This document shows positions 7,853 to 16,029 of a DNA stretch of 46,803 nt, piece after piece (position 1 is the stretch's first letter; every line of letters starts with the position of its first letter). This DNA is from Nocardia thailandica NBRC 100428 (GTDB lineage Bacteria > Actinomycetota > Actinomycetes > Mycobacteriales > Mycobacteriaceae). A program made the translations under genes and the position numbers. The DNA is taken from positions 1 through 46,803 of the forward strand of contig NZ_BAGK01000097.1 in NCBI RefSeq assembly GCF_000308795.1, given 5' to 3'. The notes beneath the pieces are model-generated. The model had not been told where the DNA came from. It worked only from the letters and a program-made list of their open reading frames with translations, and did not search any database.

Positions 7853-9352
7853 ATGGTTCGCGAACTCACACACTTCCTCGGCGGGCGGCACGTGCCCGGT
7901 ACCTCGGGCGACTTCGGCGACGTCTTCGACCCGAACATCGGCGCGGTCCAGGCCCGGGTGCCCCTGGCCGACGCCGACGAGGTGCGCGCCGCCATCGCGA
8001 ACGCCGCCGAGGCCCAGCCCGTGTGGGCCGCGTTCAACCCGCAGAAGCGGGCCCGGGTGCTGATGAAGTTCCTGTCGCTGGTCAACGACGAGATCGACAG
8101 CCTCGCCGCGCTGCTGTCCTCGGAACACGGCAAGACCCTCGCCGACGCCAAGGGCGACATCCAGCGCGGCCTCGAGGTCATCGAGTTCGCCGTCGGCATC
8201 CCGCACCTGCTCAAGGGCGAGTACTCCGAGAGCGCGGGCACCGGCATCGACGTGTACTCCATGCGTCAGCCGCTCGGCGTCGTCGCGGGCATCACCCCGT
8301 TCAACTTCCCGGCCATGATCCCGCTCTGGAAGGCCGGCCCGGCGCTGGCCTGCGGTAACGCCTTCGTGCTCAAGCCGTCCGAGCGCGACCCCTCGGTGCC
8401 GCTGCGCCTGGCCGAGCTGTTCCTCGAGGCGGGCCTGCCGCCGGGGGTGTTCAACGTGATCAACGGCGGCAAGGACGCCGTCGACGTGCTGCTCACCGAT
8501 CCCCGGGTCAAGGCCGTCGGCTTCGTCGGCTCCACCCCGATCGCGCAGTACATCTACGAGACCGCCACCGCCAACGGCAAGCGGGCCCAGTGTTTCGGCG
8601 GCGCCAAGAACCATGCCGTCGTCATGCCCGACGCCGACCTCGACGACGTCGCCGACCAGCTCATCGGCGCCGGCTACGGTTCGGCAGGCGAACGCTGCAT
8701 GGCCATCTCCGTGGCCGTGCCCGTCGGCGAGGAGACCGCCGACCGCCTCGTGGCGAAGCTGACCGAGCGGGTGCACAAGCTCAACGTCGGGCGCTCCGAC
8801 GACCCCGGCGCCGACTTCGGGCCGCTGGTCGGCGCCGACGGCGTGGCGCGGGTGAACGACTACGTGCAGATCGGCATCGACGAGGGCGCCGAACTCGTCG
8901 TCGACGGGCGTGGCCTGACCGTCGAGGGCGGCGAGGACGGCTACTTCGTCGGCGCCACCCTGTTCGACCGGGTCACCGCCGACATGCGGATCTACCGGGA
9001 GGAGATCTTCGGCCCGGTGGTCACCGTGGTCCGCGCCGACGACTACGAGTCCGCCCTTCGCCTGGCCGACGAACACGAATACGGCAACGGCGTGGCCATC
9101 TTCACCCGCGACGGCGACACCGCCCGCGACTTCGCCGCCCGCGTGCAGGTCGGCATGGTCGGCATCAACGTCCCGATCCCGGTCCCGATCGCCTACTACA
9201 CCTTCGGCGGCTGGAAGCGTTCGGGCTTCGGCGACCTCAACCAGCACGGCCCGGACTCGATCCGCTTCTACACCAAGACCAAGACCATCACCCAGCGCTG
9301 GCCCGCGGGTCTGAAGGAGTCCAACGCCTTCGTGATCCCGACGATGGACTGA
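7853..9352 (+). CDS. mmsA: Methylmalonate-semialdehyde dehydrogenase (CoA-acylating), 499 aa
   Basis: Converts methylmalonate semialdehyde to propionyl-CoA with NAD+ and CoA, the last step of valine catabolism. This is an ALDH-superfamily protein with the MmsA hallmarks: GITPFNFPAMIPLWK, the VGFVGSTPIAQYIY nucleotide loop, QCFGGAKNHAVVMPDADL (lacking the usual general-base Glu, as in CoA-acylating members) and the catalytic Cys in GERCMAISV. Length equals the family norm. An AG-rich GGAGTAGGA precedes the ATG by about 5-10 bases. First gene of a six-gene operon containing every step from isobutyryl-CoA onward, which makes the assignment secure. Confidence 0.95.
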   Translation: MVRELTHFLGGRHVPGTSGDFGDVFDPNIGAVQARVPLADADEVRAAIANAAEAQPVWAAFNPQKRARVLMKFLSLVNDEIDSLAALLSSEHGKTLADAKGDIQRGLEVIEFAVGIPHLLKGEYSESAGTGIDVYSMRQPLGVVAGITPFNFPAMIPLWKAGPALACGNAFVLKPSERDPSVPLRLAELFLEAGLPPGVFNVINGGKDAVDVLLTDPRVKAVGFVGSTPIAQYIYETATANGKRAQCFGGAKNHAVVMPDADLDDVADQLIGAGYGSAGERCMAISVAVPVGEETADRLVAKLTERVHKLNVGRSDDPGADFGPLVGADGVARVNDYVQIGIDEGAELVVDGRGLTVEGGEDGYFVGATLFDRVTADMRIYREEIFGPVVTVVRADDYESALRLADEHEYGNGVAIFTRDGDTARDFAARVQVGMVGINVPIPVPIAYYTFGGWKRSGFGDLNQHGPDSIRFYTKTKTITQRWPAGLKESNAFVIPTMD

Positions 9353-9358
9353 GCGGGC

Positions 9359-10498
9359 ATGTTCGCACTCGATTCCGACGAGCGCGCGATCGCCGAGACC
9401 GCGCGCCAGTTCGCCGACGAGTACTTCGCGCCCCACGCGCTGGAGTGGGACGCGCACAAGCACTTCCCGGTCGACGTGCTGCGCAAGGCGGGACCGGTCG
9501 GCTTCGGCGGCATCTACGTCCGCGAGGACGTCGGCGGCTCCGGCCTGCGCCGCCTCGACGCGGTGCGCATCTTCGAACAGCTCGCCACCGGCTGCCCGGC
9601 CGTGGCCGCCTACATCTCCATCCACAACATGGCGGCCTGGATGATCGACGCCTACGGCAGCGAGGAACAGCGGCAGCGCTGGCTGCCGGGCATGGCCACC
9701 ATGGAACTGCTCGGCAGCTACGCGCTGACCGAACCGGGCGTCGGCTCGGACGCGGCGGCCCTGAGCACCAGGGCGATCCGCGACGGAGACCACTACGTGC
9801 TCACCGGGTCCAAGCAGTTCATCTCCGGCGCCGGGGCCAACGACCTGTACGTGATGATGGTGCGCACCGGTGACGCCGGGGCGCGCGGCGTCTCGGCGAT
9901 CATCGTGCCCGCCGATACCCCCGGCCTCAGCGTCGGCCCCAACGAGCACAAGATGGGCTGGAACGCCCAGCCCACCCGCCAGGTGATCCTGGAGGAGGCC
10001 CGGGTGCCGGTCGCCAACCTGCTCGGCGCCGAGGGCGCCGGGTTCGGGATCGCCATGAACGGCCTCAACGGCGGCAGGCTCAACATCGCCGCCTGTTCGA
10101 TCGGCGGTGCCCAGGCGGCGCTGGACAAGACGGTGCCGTACCTGACCGAACGCCACGCGTTCGGGAAACCGCTGGTGCACAACGAGGCCCTGCGCTTCGA
10201 GCTCGCCGACATGCGCATCGAGCTCGAGGCCGCCCGCACCCTGCTGTGGCGGGCCGCGGCCGCGCTCGACGCGGACGCCCCCGACAAGGTCGAGTTGTGC
10301 GCCATGGCCAAGCGTTTCGCCACCGACGCCGGGTTCGAGGTCGCCAACAAGGCGCTGCAGCTGCACGGCGGCTACGGCTACCTGCACGAGTACGGCCTGG
10401 AGAAGATCGTGCGCGACCTGCGCGTACACCAGATCCTCGAGGGCACCAACGAGATCATGCGGGTGGTCGTCGCCCGCGCACTGACAGGAGCGGCATGA
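9359..10498 (+). CDS. Acyl-CoA dehydrogenase, probable isobutyryl-CoA dehydrogenase, 379 aa
   Basis: Predicted to oxidise isobutyryl-CoA to methacrylyl-CoA. ACAD signatures are ALTEPGVGSDAAAL near residue 122, QLHGGYGYLHEYGLEK, and the catalytic Glu in ILEGTNEIMRVVVARAL. It starts 6 bases after mmsA, and its stop overlaps the next start (ATGA). The assignment to isobutyryl-CoA comes from its place between mmsA and the 3-hydroxyisobutyryl-CoA hydrolase and from resemblance to the short/branched-chain ACAD8 type. 2-Methylbutyryl-CoA is an alternative or additional substrate. Confidence 0.9.
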   Translation: MFALDSDERAIAETARQFADEYFAPHALEWDAHKHFPVDVLRKAGPVGFGGIYVREDVGGSGLRRLDAVRIFEQLATGCPAVAAYISIHNMAAWMIDAYGSEEQRQRWLPGMATMELLGSYALTEPGVGSDAAALSTRAIRDGDHYVLTGSKQFISGAGANDLYVMMVRTGDAGARGVSAIIVPADTPGLSVGPNEHKMGWNAQPTRQVILEEARVPVANLLGAEGAGFGIAMNGLNGGRLNIAACSIGGAQAALDKTVPYLTERHAFGKPLVHNEALRFELADMRIELEAARTLLWRAAAALDADAPDKVELCAMAKRFATDAGFEVANKALQLHGGYGYLHEYGLEKIVRDLRVHQILEGTNEIMRVVVARALTGAA

Positions 10499-11562
10499 CC
10501 GACGAACCCGAAGTGATCGTCACCGTCGACGGCGGTCTGGGACGGATCACCCTCAACCGCCCGCGCGCCATCAACGCGCTCAACCACGCGATGGCGCTGG
10601 CCATCACCGACGCGCTGCGCGCCTGGGCGGACGACGACGCCGTGCGCGCGGTCGTCGTGACCGGCGCGGGGGAGCGCGGGCTGTGCGCGGGCGGCGACAT
10701 CGTCGCCATCCACGCCGACGCGAAGACCGGCACCGCGGGCGCCCAGTCGCCGACCGGGCGGTTCTGGCGCGACGAGTACGTGCTCAACGCGCTCATCGCC
10801 CGTTACCCCAAGCCCTATGTCGTGATCATGGACGGCATCGTGATGGGCGGCGGCGTCGGCCTTTCGGGGCACGGCAGCCACCGCGTCGTCACCGAGACCG
10901 CCAAGATCGGGATGCCCGAGGTCGGCATCGGCTTCGTGCCCGATGTCGGCGGCACCTATCTGCTCTCGCGCGCCCCGGGCGAGATCGGCACGCACGTCGC
11001 GCTCACCACCGCGCGCATGACCGCGGGCGACGCCGTCGGCGCCGGATTCGCCGACACCTTCGTGCCGTCCGCGGAGATCCCCGCCCTGCTCGACGCGCTG
11101 CGCGGCGGCGACGTCGACGAGGCCATCGCGAAATTCGCCGCCGCGGTGCCGGATTCGCCGCTGCTGGCCCAGCGCGACTGGATCGACGCCTGCTACAGCG
11201 CCGACACCGTCGAGGAGATCGTCGACCGGCTCCGTGCCGTCGACGCGCCCGAGGCGGCGCGGGCCGCCGCCGACATCCTCGCCAAATCGCCGGTGGCGTG
11301 CAAGGTCACGCTGCGCGCGCTGCGGCGGGCCCGTGAGCTGCCGAGCCTGGAGGCGGTGCTGAACTCCGAATACCGGGTCTCGATCGCCTCGCTGGCCACC
11401 CACGACCTGGTCGAGGGCATCCGCGCCCAGGTGATCGACAAGGACCGCGACCCCCGGTGGCGGCCCGCCGACCTCGCCGCGGTCACCGAGGTGGAGGTGG
11501 CGAGCTACTTCGCCCCGCTCGGCGCCGACGAACTGGGCCTGACCACGCCGGAAGGACTGTAG
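10495..11562 (+). CDS. 3-hydroxyisobutyryl-CoA hydrolase, 355 aa
   Basis: A crotonase-fold thioesterase releasing 3-hydroxyisobutyrate from its CoA ester. The length (about 350, versus about 260 for hydratases) and the signatures [22 protein letters not shown] and [21 protein letters not shown] are those of the HIBYL-CoA hydrolase subgroup, including the Glu and Asp used for catalysis. A C-terminal extension of about 100 residues is typical of this group. The ATG overlaps the preceding stop by 4 bases and its TAG abuts the ATG of mmsB with no gap. Hydrolysing the ester here avoids build-up of toxic methacrylyl-CoA. Confidence 0.92.
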   Translation: MTDEPEVIVTVDGGLGRITLNRPRAINALNHAMALAITDALRAWADDDAVRAVVVTGAGERGLCAGGDIVAIHADAKTGTAGAQSPTGRFWRDEYVLNALIARYPKPYVVIMDGIVMGGGVGLSGHGSHRVVTETAKIGMPEVGIGFVPDVGGTYLLSRAPGEIGTHVALTTARMTAGDAVGAGFADTFVPSAEIPALLDALRGGDVDEAIAKFAAAVPDSPLLAQRDWIDACYSADTVEEIVDRLRAVDAPEAARAAADILAKSPVACKVTLRALRRARELPSLEAVLNSEYRVSIASLATHDLVEGIRAQVIDKDRDPRWRPADLAAVTEVEVASYFAPLGADELGLTTPEGL

Positions 11563-12462
11563 ATGACCAAGAGGATCGGCTTCCTCGGCCTCGGCCACAT
11601 GGGCGCGCCCATGGCCGCCAACCTCGTCCGCGCCGGCTACGACGTGGTCGCCTTCGACCCGGTGCCCGCCGCGCGCGAGCGCGCGGCCGCCGACGGCGCC
11701 ACCGTCGCCGAGACCGCGGCCGCGGCCGCGACGGGCCGCGACCTGGTGATCACCATGCTGCCCAACGGCGCGCTGGTGCTCGACGTCTACGCCGAACTGC
11801 TGCCCGCCGCCGAACCCGGAACGCTGTTCGTCGACTGCTCGACCATCGACGTCGCCGACGCGAAAGAGGCTGCCGCGCGCGCGGTCTCGGCCGGGCACCG
11901 CGCCCTGGACGCGCCGGTCTCCGGCGGCGTCGCCGGGGCCACCGCGGGCACGCTGACCTTCATGGTCGGCGGCGAGGCGGCCGACTTCGACACCGCGCGG
12001 CCGGTGCTCGACGTCATGGGTGGCAAGGTCGTGCACTGCGGCGCGGCCGGCGTCGGCCAGGCCGCCAAGATCTGCAACAACATGCTGCTCGGCATCTCCA
12101 TGATCGGGCTGTCGGAGGCGCTGGTTCTCGGCGAACAGCTCGGGCTCTCGCACCAGTCGTTCTTCGACGTGGTGTCCACCGCCTCCGGCCAGAGCTGGGC
12201 GCTGACCAGCTACTGCCCCGTCCCCGGCCCCGTGCCCGCCAGCCCCGCCAACAACGACTACCAGCCGGGCTTCGCCACCGCGCTCATGAGCAAGGACCTG
12301 ACCCTCGCCGCGAACGCGTTGCGCGCCAACGGCGTCGACGGGCAGCTCGGCGCCCTCGCCGCCGCCGTCTACGCCCGGTTCGCCGAAACCGACGCGCACC
12401 GGGACTTCTCGGCCATCGTCACCGACATCCGGGCCCGCTCGGAACAGGAGAACGCCGGATGA
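11563..12462 (+). CDS. mmsB: 3-hydroxyisobutyrate dehydrogenase, 299 aa
   Basis: NAD+-dependent oxidation of 3-hydroxyisobutyrate to methylmalonate semialdehyde, the substrate of the mmsA product. The N-terminal [16 protein letters not shown] is the beta-hydroxyacid dehydrogenase NAD-binding motif, the substrate-binding [11 protein letters not shown] is near residue 122, and the catalytic Lys lies in [13 protein letters not shown] near residue 170. Length is typical. It begins immediately after the stop of the hydrolase gene and overlaps the hydratase start by 4 bases. Confidence 0.95.
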   Translation: MTKRIGFLGLGHMGAPMAANLVRAGYDVVAFDPVPAARERAAADGATVAETAAAAATGRDLVITMLPNGALVLDVYAELLPAAEPGTLFVDCSTIDVADAKEAAARAVSAGHRALDAPVSGGVAGATAGTLTFMVGGEAADFDTARPVLDVMGGKVVHCGAAGVGQAAKICNNMLLGISMIGLSEALVLGEQLGLSHQSFFDVVSTASGQSWALTSYCPVPGPVPASPANNDYQPGFATALMSKDLTLAANALRANGVDGQLGALAAAVYARFAETDAHRDFSAIVTDIRARSEQENAG

Positions 12463-13235
12463 GCGACTACGCCACCATTCTCGTCGAGACCCGCGGCCGG
12501 GTCGGCTGGATCACGCTCAACCGGCCGGAGGCGCTCAACGCCCTCAACGCCCAGGTGCTCGACGACATCATCGCCGCCCTCGACCGCTTCGAGGGCGACG
12601 GCGCCGTCGGCGCGGTCGTGATCACCGGCTCCGCCAAGGCGTTCGCGGCGGGCGCCGACATCAAGGAGATGCAGCCCAAGTCGTACATGGACATGTTCCT
12701 GGCCGACTACTTCGCCCGCTGGGACCGGCTCGCGAGCTTCCGCAAGCCCACCGTCGCCGCGGTCGCGGGCTACGCGCTCGGCGGCGGGTGCGAACTGGCC
12801 ATGCTGTGCGACCTGCTGATCGCCGCCGACACCGCCCAGTTCGGCCAGCCCGAGATCAAGCTCGGCGTCATCCCGGGCATCGGCGGCTCCCAGCGGTTGA
12901 CCCGCGCGGTCGGCAAGGCCAAGGCGATGGACCTGGTCCTGACCGGGCGCACCATCGGGGCCGAGGAGGCCGAACGGTCGGGTCTCGTGTCGCGGGTGGT
13001 GCCCGCCGCCGAGCTGCTCGACGTGGCGGGCGAGGTCGCCGAGGGCATCGCGGCCAAGTCGCTGCCCGTCACCATGATCGCCAAGGAAGCGGTCAACCGG
13101 GCGCTCGAGACGACGCTCGCCGAGGGCCTGCTCTTCGAGCGCCGGGTGTTCCATTCGCTGTTCGCACTCGACGACCAGGCCGAGGGCATGGCAGCCTTCG
13201 TCGAGAAGCGGCCACCCCGCTTCACCCACCGCTGA
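12459..13235 (+). CDS. Enoyl-CoA hydratase, 258 aa
   Basis: A crotonase enzyme that would hydrate methacrylyl-CoA to 3-hydroxyisobutyryl-CoA in this operon. Oxyanion-hole and catalytic segments are [12 protein letters not shown] near residue 65 and [29 protein letters not shown] near residues 105-135, with both catalytic Glu positions. The sequence is close to general short-chain hydratases (EchA8-like), so it may act on other short enoyl-CoAs too. The start overlaps the mmsB stop (ATGA). Confidence 0.92.
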   Translation: MSDYATILVETRGRVGWITLNRPEALNALNAQVLDDIIAALDRFEGDGAVGAVVITGSAKAFAAGADIKEMQPKSYMDMFLADYFARWDRLASFRKPTVAAVAGYALGGGCELAMLCDLLIAADTAQFGQPEIKLGVIPGIGGSQRLTRAVGKAKAMDLVLTGRTIGAEEAERSGLVSRVVPAAELLDVAGEVAEGIAAKSLPVTMIAKEAVNRALETTLAEGLLFERRVFHSLFALDDQAEGMAAFVEKRPPRFTHR

Positions 13236-13247
13236 CCCAGGAGCGTC

Positions 13248-13898
13248 ATGACCACTGCCGCCGCCACCGCATCACCCTCGACCCGAGGCTCGGCCGCCGC
13301 CCGCCGGTGGCGGCGGGAGTCCGTGCTCGACGCCGCCAGGGAGGCCTTCGTCGTCCACGGCTACCACGGCGTCAGCATGGAGCAGGTCGGCGTGCGCGCC
13401 GGGATCAGCAAGCCGGTGCTCTACAGCCACTTCTCGGGCAAGCTCGACCTCTACCTCGCGGTGCTGCAGCAGTACCTGGACGCGATGGTGGCCGGGCTGC
13501 GCGAGGCGCTGGCCGTCGCCGACGACCGGGCCGCCGTGCGCGGCGCGATCGCGGTGTTCTTCGACATCGTCGACGGCGACGGCACCGGCGCCCAGGACCT
13601 GGTGTTCTCCTCGGCGGTGCCGAGCGAGCCGTGCATCGAATGGCGGGTCAAGCAGAGCATGGCGGTCTGCGCGACCCTGATCGGCAAGCGGCTGTGCGCG
13701 GACCGGGCCGAACCGGCGCGTGCGCGCATGGTCGCCTTCGGCGTCGTCGGCGCGGCGCGGCTGGCCTCGCGGCAGTGGCGCGACGCGGGTCGCCCGATCC
13801 CCAAGGCCGACGCCGTCGACACCGCCACCGCGCTCTGCTGGACCGGGCTGTCGGGCGTGGACCGGGTCGCCGGCGAGGCCGGGAGCTGCGTGGCCTGA
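13248..13898 (+). CDS. TetR-family regulator at the end of the valine operon, 216 aa
   Basis: The helix-turn-helix is at about residues 25-70: SVLDAAREAFVVHGYHGVSM, then EQVGVRAGISKPVLYSHFSG. The rest is a helical ligand-binding domain. The ATG follows a GGAG, 12 bases after the hydratase stop, so it is co-transcribed with the valine genes and probably controls them by feedback. The 15-bp palindrome at 7772-7786 is the best candidate operator. It ends 5 bases from the convergent DinB-like gene. Confidence 0.88.
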   Translation: MTTAAATASPSTRGSAAARRWRRESVLDAAREAFVVHGYHGVSMEQVGVRAGISKPVLYSHFSGKLDLYLAVLQQYLDAMVAGLREALAVADDRAAVRGAIAVFFDIVDGDGTGAQDLVFSSAVPSEPCIEWRVKQSMAVCATLIGKRLCADRAEPARARMVAFGVVGAARLASRQWRDAGRPIPKADAVDTATALCWTGLSGVDRVAGEAGSCVA

Positions 13899-13903
13899 CC
13901 CGC

Positions 13904-14524
13904 TCAGGCGCGCGGGTCGCGGCCCAGGTAGCGCAGCAGGGTGTCCGCGGTCGAGTCGCCGGGTGCCGGGTCGACCACCGCCCCGTAGGCGCCCCACCGG
14001 CGCAGCGGCTCGATCAGGCCGGTCGCCGCGGTGAGGTAGGCCGCGGCCAGCTCGTCGGTCAGCGGGGAGGGCTGACCGGTGGCGACGGTGATGTCCCAGG
14101 CGTGCACGCCTGCGTCGAGGGCGCACAGCACCGCGGCCACCGGCGCCGGCAGCACGCCGTGCGGCAGCGGGGTCGGCACGGTGCCGCTGTCGTCGGTGAC
14201 CGTGGCCCAGGCGGCGGCGGTCTCCGAGATCGCGCCGCTGACCAGGTCGGCCGCGCTGCCGGTCAGCGAACCCGACGGCGCGAAGGGGTCCTCGGCCGGG
14301 CCCGTGCCGACCCCGAGCGCGGCGGCGTAGGCGAGCTGATCGCCCGCCGCGTGCTGGATGACCTGGGTGACGTTCCACTCCGAACAGGGGGTCGGCGCGT
14401 GCCACGCGTCGCCGGTGACACCGGCGACCGCGGCGGTCAGCGCGCGGTGGGACGCGCCGAGGACGTCCTTCCAGACGGGCGCGAGGACGACGGCGGCGTC
14501 GGTGGTCTGCGAGGAGCTGTCCAT
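13904..14524 (-). CDS. DinB-like metal-binding protein, TIGR03086 family, 206 aa
   Basis: A four-helix-bundle protein of the mycothiol-dependent maleylpyruvate isomerase/DinB-like superfamily. The characteristic TPCSEWNVTQVIQHAAG is near residue 45 and a further His is in DAGVHAWDITVATG near residue 140; a third His would complete a typical metal site. In mycothiol-producing actinobacteria these proteins are often thought to be thiol transferases, but no substrate is known for this subfamily. The gene is monocistronic in appearance, with a 70-base gap to the next minus-strand gene. Confidence 0.78.
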   Translation of the reverse strand: MDSSSQTTDAAVVLAPVWKDVLGASHRALTAAVAGVTGDAWHAPTPCSEWNVTQVIQHAAGDQLAYAAALGVGTGPAEDPFAPSGSLTGSAADLVSGAISETAAAWATVTDDSGTVPTPLPHGVLPAPVAAVLCALDAGVHAWDITVATGQPSPLTDELAAAYLTAATGLIEPLRRWGAYGAVVDPAPGDSTADTLLRYLGRDPRA

Positions 14525-14594
14525 GCGGTGGCCTTTCGCTGTCTCGTGTCGATCCCAGGCTAGGCGCCCACCGGGCCCGCCGCCGCCGATGCGC

Positions 14595-15392
14595 TCAGCC
14601 GGTCCGCCGCCAGGTCCAGTCGACGCGGACGTCGAGGGGGTCGTCCGGGGTGACCGGGCGCGGCGCGGTGTTGAGACCGTTCGGCGGCCCGGACTGCGCC
14701 TCGACCGACAGCGACTCCTCCGGCAGGGTCCAGATGACCGCGTACCGCTCGGGGCTCGAGACGGTGAGCTCGAGGAAGCCGGGCCAGGTCAGCACCGCCC
14801 GCACTCCGCCGGGCATGCCGAAGGTGTCGTCCCACGGGCCGGGGCGCGGCGGGACGCGGACGCCGGTCGGGAGATGGTCGGGGCCGCGCTCCTCCTGCCA
14901 GGCGGCCTCGAACGCGAGGCGCAGCGGGCCGGTGGCCGGGGGCACCTGCCGCAGGAACCACGGATGCCAGCCGCCTGCCGCCGGGAACGGTTCGTCGTCG
15001 GCGGTGATGCGCATGCGCAGGCAGAGGCCGCCGTCGCCCAGGCTCAGGTGCTGGGTGACCGTGCCGGGGAACGGCCACGGATCGGTGAGCCGGTGCCGCA
15101 GCACCACCTGGGTCTCGTCGCGGGCCAGCACCTCGAAGATCCCGTGCCGCGCGGTCCCGTGGATCGCGTGCGGGGGAGCGTCGATCGGGAACTCGTACTC
15201 GTGCCCGCCCCAGGCGAGCCTGCCGTAGCCGAGGCGGTTGACCCAGGGGGCCATCACGAAACTGCCGTGGCCCGGTCCCTGGCGCAGCAGTTCGGTGCCG
15301 TCGACGGTGAGGCTGTGGATCGCGCCGCCGTCGGTGGGGGACACCGTCACGGTCGCGCCGTCGGCGCGCAGGCGCACGTCGTCGTCTGCCAT
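14595..15392 (-). CDS. Aldose 1-epimerase-like protein, 265 aa
   Basis: A galactose-mutarotase-like beta-sandwich protein interconverting alpha and beta anomers of a hexose or hexose phosphate. Recognisable segments are APWVNRLGYGRLAWGG (the NR substrate motif), a catalytic His in HAIHGTARHGIF near residue 78, and GWHPWFLR near residue 145. The ATG at 15392 is preferred over an upstream GTG at 15401 because TACGGT lies exactly 7 bases upstream, predicting a leaderless transcript. At 265 residues it is slightly short, like the YeaD/actinobacterial subgroup. The exact sugar is unknown. Confidence 0.82.
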   Translation of the reverse strand: MADDDVRLRADGATVTVSPTDGGAIHSLTVDGTELLRQGPGHGSFVMAPWVNRLGYGRLAWGGHEYEFPIDAPPHAIHGTARHGIFEVLARDETQVVLRHRLTDPWPFPGTVTQHLSLGDGGLCLRMRITADDEPFPAAGGWHPWFLRQVPPATGPLRLAFEAAWQEERGPDHLPTGVRVPPRPGPWDDTFGMPGGVRAVLTWPGFLELTVSSPERYAVIWTLPEESLSVEAQSGPPNGLNTAPRPVTPDDPLDVRVDWTWRRTG

Positions 15393-15399
15393 GCGCCAC

Positions 15400-15405
15400 A
15401 CCGTA
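15400..15405 (-). promoter_or_regulatory. -10 element of the epimerase gene (leaderless)
   Basis: TACGGT on the minus strand (15405-15400), 7 bases before the ATG at 15392. The pattern is the same as at the diiron and TetR genes. Confidence 0.4.
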
Positions 15406-15450
15406 ACGCCGGGCGGGCGCCGGACCGGGCCGACACGACGCCCGGCCCGC

Positions 15451-15582
15451 TCAGGAGGCGAGGAAGTTCAGGATCGCCATCGCCAGGGGAGCCGTCAGGT
15501 CGAAGAGCACCCGGCCGATGCCGAGCCCGGCGGTGACGGTGCCCTCGTAGTGATCGGACAGGAACTGCAGTACCTCGTCCAT
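15451..15582 (-). CDS. Small acidic amphipathic peptide, PorA/PorH-like candidate, 43 aa
   Basis: A short gene with good translation signals: GGAAGGA (minus strand) about 8 bases before the ATG. The peptide has no signal sequence, one Arg, five acidic residues and long hydrophobic stretches. It shares with its upstream neighbour the pattern M-x-x-(L/V)-x-x-F-x-x-D-x-Y-(D/E) and a C-terminus of type I-L-x-F-(F/L)-A. Size, lack of signal peptide, acidity and tandem pairing match the PorA/PorH channel peptides of Corynebacterium, which act in the outer mycolate membrane. Homology is not proved; a membrane-active toxin or bacteriocin pair is the main alternative. It begins 18 bases after the stop of the 46-aa gene. 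Confidence 0.7.
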   Translation of the reverse strand: MDEVLQFLSDHYEGTVTAGLGIGRVLFDLTAPLAMAILNFLAS

Positions 15583-15600
15583 GTCGGGTGTCCTTCCGGC

Positions 15601-15741
15601 TCAGGCGAAGAAGCCCTGGAGAATGGGGGTACCGAGATCGATGACGGTCTTGGCGACCGACAACCCCCAGTTACCGAGCCCGACCACGACCCACTGGATG
15701 GTGTCGTAGTTGTCCTGGGCGAAATCCCGCAGCTGCTGCAT
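15601..15741 (-). CDS. Small amphipathic peptide, PorA/PorH-like candidate, 46 aa
   Basis: The first gene of a two-gene transcript. The ATG at 15741 is chosen over an upstream in-frame start because GGAGGA sits 9 bases before it. The peptide starts MQQLRDFAQDNYDT, continues with a Trp/Gly/Val-rich helix and ends PILQGFFA; it has four Asp and two basic residues and no signal peptide. Met1, Phe7, Asp10 and Tyr12 are identical in the 43-residue neighbour, so the two are probably ancient duplicates. A role as one subunit of a hetero-oligomeric pore in the mycomembrane is an inference from architecture. Confidence 0.7.
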   Translation of the reverse strand: MQQLRDFAQDNYDTIQWVVVGLGNWGLSVAKTVIDLGTPILQGFFA

Positions 15742-15788
15742 GACGAACACTCCTCCGGCCCCGACCACGGTGATCAACTGATGTGACC

Positions 15789-15817
15789 AGCGTCTCACAC
15801 ACGCCGGATGCTGCCAA
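15789..15817 (-). promoter_or_regulatory. Candidate promoter of the small-peptide pair
   Basis: Minus strand TTGGCA (15817-15812), a 17-base spacer and GACGCT (15794-15789), one mismatch from TANNNT. Transcription would start near 15782, giving a leader of about 40 bases before the strong ribosome-binding site. Confidence 0.35.
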
Positions 15818-15891
15818 GTTGCCGCACGGTGTCGGCGCAGGTAGGGCGCGATTTCGGGGATCGCCGGGGCCGTGCCCGCACCCCGGTTATG

Positions 15892-15925
15892 AATGAGATT
15901 GCATCATCGTGCATAATCATTTGCA
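15892..15925 (+). promoter_or_regulatory. Candidate ARG box and argG promoter
   Basis: TGCAT repeats at 15900-15904 and 15910-15914 with TTTGCA at 15920-15925, flanked by AATGA (15892) and TCATT (15917-15921), give the AT-rich TGCAT/TTGCA look of actinobacterial ArgR operators. The -10-like CATAAT (15912-15917) lies inside the repeat, with TTATGA 18 bases upstream, so repressor binding would block polymerase. argR is not in this window. Confidence 0.4.
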
Positions 15926-16029
15926 GCAACGGCGCGAGCCGACGCGGCAGCCCGCAGCCGCATACTGCTGTCAGGGCACACCGCGCCAGAACATCGAACC
16001 GCACCACTTTCGCAAGGAGCACCGCAGAC

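Noticed and set aside
7684..8262. Minus-strand frame of 192 codons over the start of mmsA
   Set aside because: Mostly antisense to mmsA; Ser/Arg-rich translation with no family resemblance.
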